In this document: in pieces, positions 60,451 to 64,000 of the stretch
How the letters are laid out: every line of letters starts with the position of its first letter
Numbering within the stretch: position 1 is the first letter of the stretch
Source: Sphingopyxis macrogoltabida
Lineage (GTDB): Bacteria > Pseudomonadota > Alphaproteobacteria > Sphingomonadales > Sphingomonadaceae
Reading direction: 5' to 3'
DNA: 64,000 bases
Assembly (NCBI RefSeq): GCF_001307295.1
Contig: NZ_CP012700.1
Coordinates: 437,001 to 501,000, forward strand
The notes under the pieces: model-generated
The model's input: only the letters and a program-made list of their open reading frames with translations
Told to the model about the DNA's origin: nothing
Database searches by the model: none
Made by a program: the position numbers and the translations under genes

Positions 60451-61488
60451 TCAGCCGGGAGCGGATTCCCGGAGGATGAGGCTCACCGGCAGCGTCGACG
60501 AATAGGTGCCTTCCCCTTCCAGCCGTCGAAACAGATGATCGACGATCGTCGCCGCGATACCGGGGACATCTTGCCGAATGGTGGTTAGCGCCGGATGGGA
60601 TTGCGAGGCGAGATCGCTGTCGTCGAAACCCACGACGGAGATGTCGTCAGGGCAGCGCATGCCTGCACTCTCAAGCGCGCGGATCGCGGACAGCGCGATG
60701 CCGTCAGAGGCCGCAAAGATGCCGTCGAATTCCACCCCCCGCGCGAGAAGATCGCGCACCGCGTCATGGGCCGAGGGTCCCGTAAAATGCGCGGGCAGGA
60801 CGAAGCTCTCGTCGACCGACAGGCCATGATCGCCGATCGCCTGCCGGTAACCGTCCAGCCGGAGGTCGATCTGCGGCAGTTCGGCGGGACCGAGGAACAG
60901 GATGCGCCTGCGGCCGGATCGGAGCAAATGGTCCGTGGCAAGCCGGCCGCCCTCGAAATTGTCGGAGCCGACGGAGCAATAGATTTGATCTGGCAGTTCT
61001 GAACCGAAGACGACCAGCGGGCGGTAGTCGCGGGCCGCAAGGTTAAGGGCCTGATGCTGGTCGCTCTGCCCGACGATGATGAAGCCGTCGGCGCGCTGCG
61101 ACTGAACGAGGCGCCCTAGCCAATGCGCGTCGGGCGAGGGCTCGCGCACGAGCAGGATGTCGTAGCGCCGCTGCGAAATCTCGTCGGCGAGATGTCCGAA
61201 CAGGCGCAGGAAGAAGGGGTCTGAAATCAGCTGCTCGCGCTCGTGGCCAAGCGGGACCGCGACGGCGATCGTCTGCGTCTGGCTCTGGCGCAGGTTCCGC
61301 GCGGCGCGGTTCACGACATAGCCATGCTCTCTCGCCAGCGCCTGGATCGTATTTCGCGTCGCCTCGGGAATGGTGGGATGATCGGCAAGCGCCCGCGACA
61401 CGGTCGACGAGGATACCCCCGCGATCCGCGCAATGTCCGTCATCTTGACTGCCCGGCCCGACTTTGGGCGCACCTTTTCCAGTTCCAT
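60451..61488 (-). CDS. LacI-family sugar regulator
   Basis: The 345-residue protein has the LacI helix-turn-helix (VKMTDIARIAGVSSSTVSRALADHPTIPEATRNTIQALAREHGYVVN) and a periplasmic-binding-protein-like effector domain (IAVAVPLGHEREQ, DGFIIVGQSD, GIFAASDGIALSAIRAL, SVVGFDDSDLASQSHPALTTI). Operators matching the LacI consensus style occur upstream of its own gene and in the nearby transporter/receptor gap. The ligand is presumably a sugar carried by these transporters. Confidence 0.93.
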   Translation of the reverse strand: MELEKVRPKSGRAVKMTDIARIAGVSSSTVSRALADHPTIPEATRNTIQALAREHGYVVNRAARNLRQSQTQTIAVAVPLGHEREQLISDPFFLRLFGHLADEISQRRYDILLVREPSPDAHWLGRLVQSQRADGFIIVGQSDQHQALNLAARDYRPLVVFGSELPDQIYCSVGSDNFEGGRLATDHLLRSGRRRILFLGPAELPQIDLRLDGYRQAIGDHGLSVDESFVLPAHFTGPSAHDAVRDLLARGVEFDGIFAASDGIALSAIRALESAGMRCPDDISVVGFDDSDLASQSHPALTTIRQDVPGIAATIVDHLFRRLEGEGTYSSTLPVSLILRESAPG

Positions 61489-61509
61489 TCCACTCGCCCG
61501 TCTGCGTTA

Positions 61510-61523
61510 CGCCATCGATTGCA
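61510..61523 (-). promoter_or_regulatory. Degenerate LacI-family operator before the regulator gene
   Basis: CGCCATCGATTGCA matches the operator CGCAATCGATTGCG in 12 of 14 positions and lies 22 bp upstream of the lacI-type start codon, suggesting autoregulation. Confidence 0.55.
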
Positions 61524-61530
61524 CCGCCGA

Positions 61531-63000
61531 TCAGGCCTGCGCAAGGTCCGGCGTCAAATTCGGTGCCGTGTTGTGATCGGCGTTGCGCGCCGCAAGGCTT
61601 TCGAGGACCGCCGCATGATGCGACCGATCGATCCTGTATCGCCGAAGAAAGGGGATGGCCGCGAGCACGACCAGCGCGCCGCCGAGGCCCCATAGGAGAC
61701 CCACCGACGTGGCGATATCCGGCGGGACGATCCCGCTCGCTTTCGCCGGCGCCACGAACCCGATGAGTTGGAGACCGAGTCCGGAAAGGAAGGCACCGAG
61801 ACCGGTGGCAGCCTTGGCTCCGACCATCAGCGCCGCGGCATAGAGGGCCTCGCGGCGCACGCCGAAGAGGTGATCATGCTCATCGACCGCGTCGGCGATC
61901 ATCGAGTAGAAGCAGACGAAGCAGAGCGCGCCGCAGCCGCCGAAGAGCAAGCCGCTGATCGCGACGAGAACGACCGCGATCATCGACCCCGCGGGAATGA
62001 CGCCGGTGACGGCGAGCAGGGTGATGACGATCTGGTAGACGCCGAGCAGCGTGATCGCGCCGACGACGCCGTCGCGCTTTTCGATGCGCCGCAGCAAGAG
62101 GCCTGCGGCGAGGGTTCCGAGCAGCATGCCGAGCGGCAGAACGAGCAGCGGCAGCTGCATATAGGCGGTCGGCAGCTCCCAGAAATAGCGGTACGCGTGA
62201 AGGTTGAGCGCCGTCGTCGCGCCCTGGCCGACCAGCACCAGCACCGCGCCGCCGAACATCGGCACGAAGGACGGATTGCGAAACAGCTGTGCCATGTCCG
62301 ACAGGAAGCCGGTGCCCGTCGCCTCGCCGGGCGGCATCGGCAGCCTGCGCACGGTCTTGAAGATCCCCCCCACGCAGACCGACCCGAACCCGCCGATCAG
62401 GCAGGCGGTCATGAGCCCGAGCCACTGGTAGGGCGGCCGGGTCTGGAGCGCGCCGTCTTCGGCGAACAGGAAGCCGAAGGCGGGGAGAAGCGCGGCCGCG
62501 GTGCCCAGCACGATGAACAGGGCCCGGTAGGTGCTGATAATCGAGCGCTCGCCATAATCGTCGCTGAGTTCGGCGGTCAGCGCCGAATGAGGGAGCGCGA
62601 AAACCGACAGGCCGACACGCAGGACGATGTTGAGCGCCAGCACATAAGCGAAGAGGGCGCCGCCGGCGAGATTGGCGGGGAGCGTGAACAGCAGCGCCGA
62701 GGCGATCATCATGGGCGGAAGCGCGATCGTCATGAAGGGGAGGCGGCGGCCCCAGCGCGACCGCCAATTGTCCGAGAGCCGCCCGATGAACGGATCGAGC
62801 AACCCGTCGACGCCAAGCGAGATCAGGAAAATGCTGCCGGCGGCAGCCCCCGACATCCCGCATACGGCGGTGAGATAGAAGAGGAGGAAGGTGTTGACGA
62901 TCGCCTGGACGATGGCGTCGACGGCTTGACCGCTCCCGTAATAAAGCTTCGTCGAAGTGCCGACTTTGGCGCCTTTCGGAAGGTCGGTCGGTCCTGTCAT
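61531..63000 (-). CDS. MFS transporter of the GPH (glycoside-pentoside-hexuronide) type
   Basis: The 489-residue inner-membrane protein has about 12 helices and GPH features: VDGLLDPFIGRLSDNWRSRWGRRLPFM in the first cytoplasmic loop and IADAVDEHDHLFGVRREALYAA in the middle. It imports an oligosaccharide or glycoside by cation symport. ATG 63000 is the natural start; the operator pair lies just upstream. It forms a unit with the lacI-type gene 42 bp downstream and the divergent TonB receptor. Confidence 0.93.
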   Translation of the reverse strand: MTGPTDLPKGAKVGTSTKLYYGSGQAVDAIVQAIVNTFLLFYLTAVCGMSGAAAGSIFLISLGVDGLLDPFIGRLSDNWRSRWGRRLPFMTIALPPMMIASALLFTLPANLAGGALFAYVLALNIVLRVGLSVFALPHSALTAELSDDYGERSIISTYRALFIVLGTAAALLPAFGFLFAEDGALQTRPPYQWLGLMTACLIGGFGSVCVGGIFKTVRRLPMPPGEATGTGFLSDMAQLFRNPSFVPMFGGAVLVLVGQGATTALNLHAYRYFWELPTAYMQLPLLVLPLGMLLGTLAAGLLLRRIEKRDGVVGAITLLGVYQIVITLLAVTGVIPAGSMIAVVLVAISGLLFGGCGALCFVCFYSMIADAVDEHDHLFGVRREALYAAALMVGAKAATGLGAFLSGLGLQLIGFVAPAKASGIVPPDIATSVGLLWGLGGALVVLAAIPFLRRYRIDRSHHAAVLESLAARNADHNTAPNLTPDLAQA

Positions 63001-63053
63001 GCGTGCTCTCCACCTACATTCGTTGCCGCCGGGTAACAGAGAGTTGACAACTG

Positions 63054-63090
63054 CGCAATCGATTGCGTAAACCGCACGCAATCGATTGCG
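63054..63090. promoter_or_regulatory. Paired LacI-family operators in the transporter/receptor divergent promoter
   Basis: Two identical palindromes CGCAATCGATTGCG lie at 63054-63067 and 63077-63090, centres 23 bp apart. A TTGACA (63044-63049) just left of them could be the -35 of the receptor promoter. The sequence style and place fit repression of both divergent genes by the LacI-type regulator. Confidence 0.85.
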
Positions 63091-63129
63091 TATTCCATCG
63101 CGGATTCGCAGCTTATGGGGAGAGGACCT

Positions 63130-64000
63130 ATGACACGCCGCCTGACCGCCGCCGCCTTTACCGGCATTGCACATATCGCATTGATCACTCCGGTGATGGC
63201 GCAAGATGCAGCTTCCACGACGGAAAGCAGTGACAGCGACATCGTCGTGACGGCGTCGCGCCAGGGCTCGCAGTCGCTGATCGACACGCCGCTCGCGATC
63301 CAGGCCTTCAGCGGCGAGCAGCTCGAAGAGCGCGGAATCCGCGAGACGACCGATCTTGTGAACTCGATCCCGGGTGCTTCGCCGGGCGAACAGGTCGGCT
63401 CGGTGATCAAGACCTTCTCGCTGCGCGGCGTGGGAGCCGCGGGCGGCATCGGCGACTCGCCGATCGGCTACTATATCGACGACGTTCCCTTCGCGATTCC
63501 CAATTCGCCGATCGCGCCGCCGCTCCGCTTCATCGATATCGACCGCATCGAGGTCCTGCGCGGGCCGCAGGGTACACTCTATGGGCAGGGTTCGGCAGGG
63601 GGCACGATCATCTACCATACGCGCGAGCCCGATCTCGACAATTTCGAGATGCGCGGCGAGGCGACGATCGCGAAGATGGATGATGCGAGCGCGCTGAACT
63701 ACGGGGTGTCGGCAGCGATCTCGGTGCCGCTGATCAAGGATCGGCTCGCGATCCGCATCAGCGGCGGCTATGACAAGCGTGCCGGCTATGTCGATATCTT
63801 CAGCGAGACGCCGGCGACCGGTGGGCCGTCGTTCAAGAATGCCAACGACGTCACCAACCGCGACGTGCGGGCGGTCCTGCTCTGGCAGCCGACCGACGCG
63901 CTGCGCATCCGGGCGCAGGCCGCGCACTGGGAACCGCGCCAGAATTATACGCAGAGCATCAACCAGCTTGAGCCTGCCCAGCAGTGGTTCAGCGGAACCA
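63130..64000 (+). CDS. TonB-dependent receptor, N-terminal part (cut by window edge)
   Basis: The 290 visible residues comprise a signal peptide (RRLTAAAFTGIAHIALITPVMA), a TonB-box-like DIVVTASRQ, the plug domain (DTPLAIQAFSGEQLEERGI, FSLRGVG, IDRIEVLRGPQGTLYGQGSAGGTIIY) and the first beta strands. No STN domain. It is probably a sugar-uptake receptor working with the GPH transporter. GGGGAGAGG precedes the ATG. Confidence 0.93.
   Translation, partial: MTRRLTAAAFTGIAHIALITPVMAQDAASTTESSDSDIVVTASRQGSQSLIDTPLAIQAFSGEQLEERGIRETTDLVNSIPGASPGEQVGSVIKTFSLRGVGAAGGIGDSPIGYYIDDVPFAIPNSPIAPPLRFIDIDRIEVLRGPQGTLYGQGSAGGTIIYHTREPDLDNFEMRGEATIAKMDDASALNYGVSAAISVPLIKDRLAIRISGGYDKRAGYVDIFSETPATGGPSFKNANDVTNRDVRAVLLWQPTDALRIRAQAAHWEPRQNYTQSINQLEPAQQWFSGT

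Overview
The window looks like chromosomal or large-plasmid DNA of a Sphingomonadaceae bacterium, most likely Sphingopyxis-like. It is GC-rich. Its lasso-peptide precursor closely resembles what I recall of sphingopyxin I from Sphingopyxis. It carries SusC/FecA-type TonB receptors, a FixLJ system and the accessory backbone genes (ArdC, DUF2958, ParB-like, Toprim) common on sphingomonad plasmids and islands. No rRNA, tRNA or CRISPR was recognised.

Region 1 (1-13.4 kb): the end of a CoA-transferase and an SDR gene fragment precede an astexin-type lasso-peptide cluster. On the + strand lie precursor A, a fused B protein and cyclase C. Converging on the - strand are the ECF sigma factor, FecR, TonB-dependent receptor and lasso isopeptidase. 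No lasso ABC exporter is visible. Upstream on the same - strand is a luxR-luxI-phyH-gntR quorum-sensing operon with ATGA overlaps.

Region 2 (13.6-26.5 kb) is an accessory island. A four-gene - strand operon with two SRAP-family proteins has an alphaproteobacterial LexA-type box (GAAC-N7-GAAC) just upstream. Divergent to it are ArdC, DUF2958, a ParB-like protein, DUF7146/Toprim, HipBA with three palindromic operators, DUF2493 behind a structured leader, and a nucleotidyltransferase-HEPN / NYN pair. The island ends in a truncated DNA methyltransferase.

Region 3 (26.5-49.7 kb) is a metal-resistance block. It holds a DUF3703-czcCBA-DUF305-CDF operon behind a MerR-type promoter, a P1B-4 ATPase with SRPBCC and DsbB/DsbA neighbours, a CDF plus FTR1-cytochrome operon with its divergent MerR regulator, small Cys-rich and His-rich periplasmic proteins, an internally deleted integrase, and a mer operon (merR divergent from merTPA). 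Three MerR-type promoters with 19-bp spacers are visible.

Region 4 (49.9-64 kb): an IS91-family element with its own tyrosine recombinase is followed by a group of unknown secreted proteins including a lone TonB C-terminal domain. Next comes an oxygen/NO module: FixLJ divergent from alternative oxidase, a FixT-like receiver, a globin, a group III truncated haemoglobin and DUF1971. The window closes with a LacI regulon: lacI-type regulator, GPH/MFS sugar transporter and the start of a TonB receptor, with CGCAATCGATTGCG operators.
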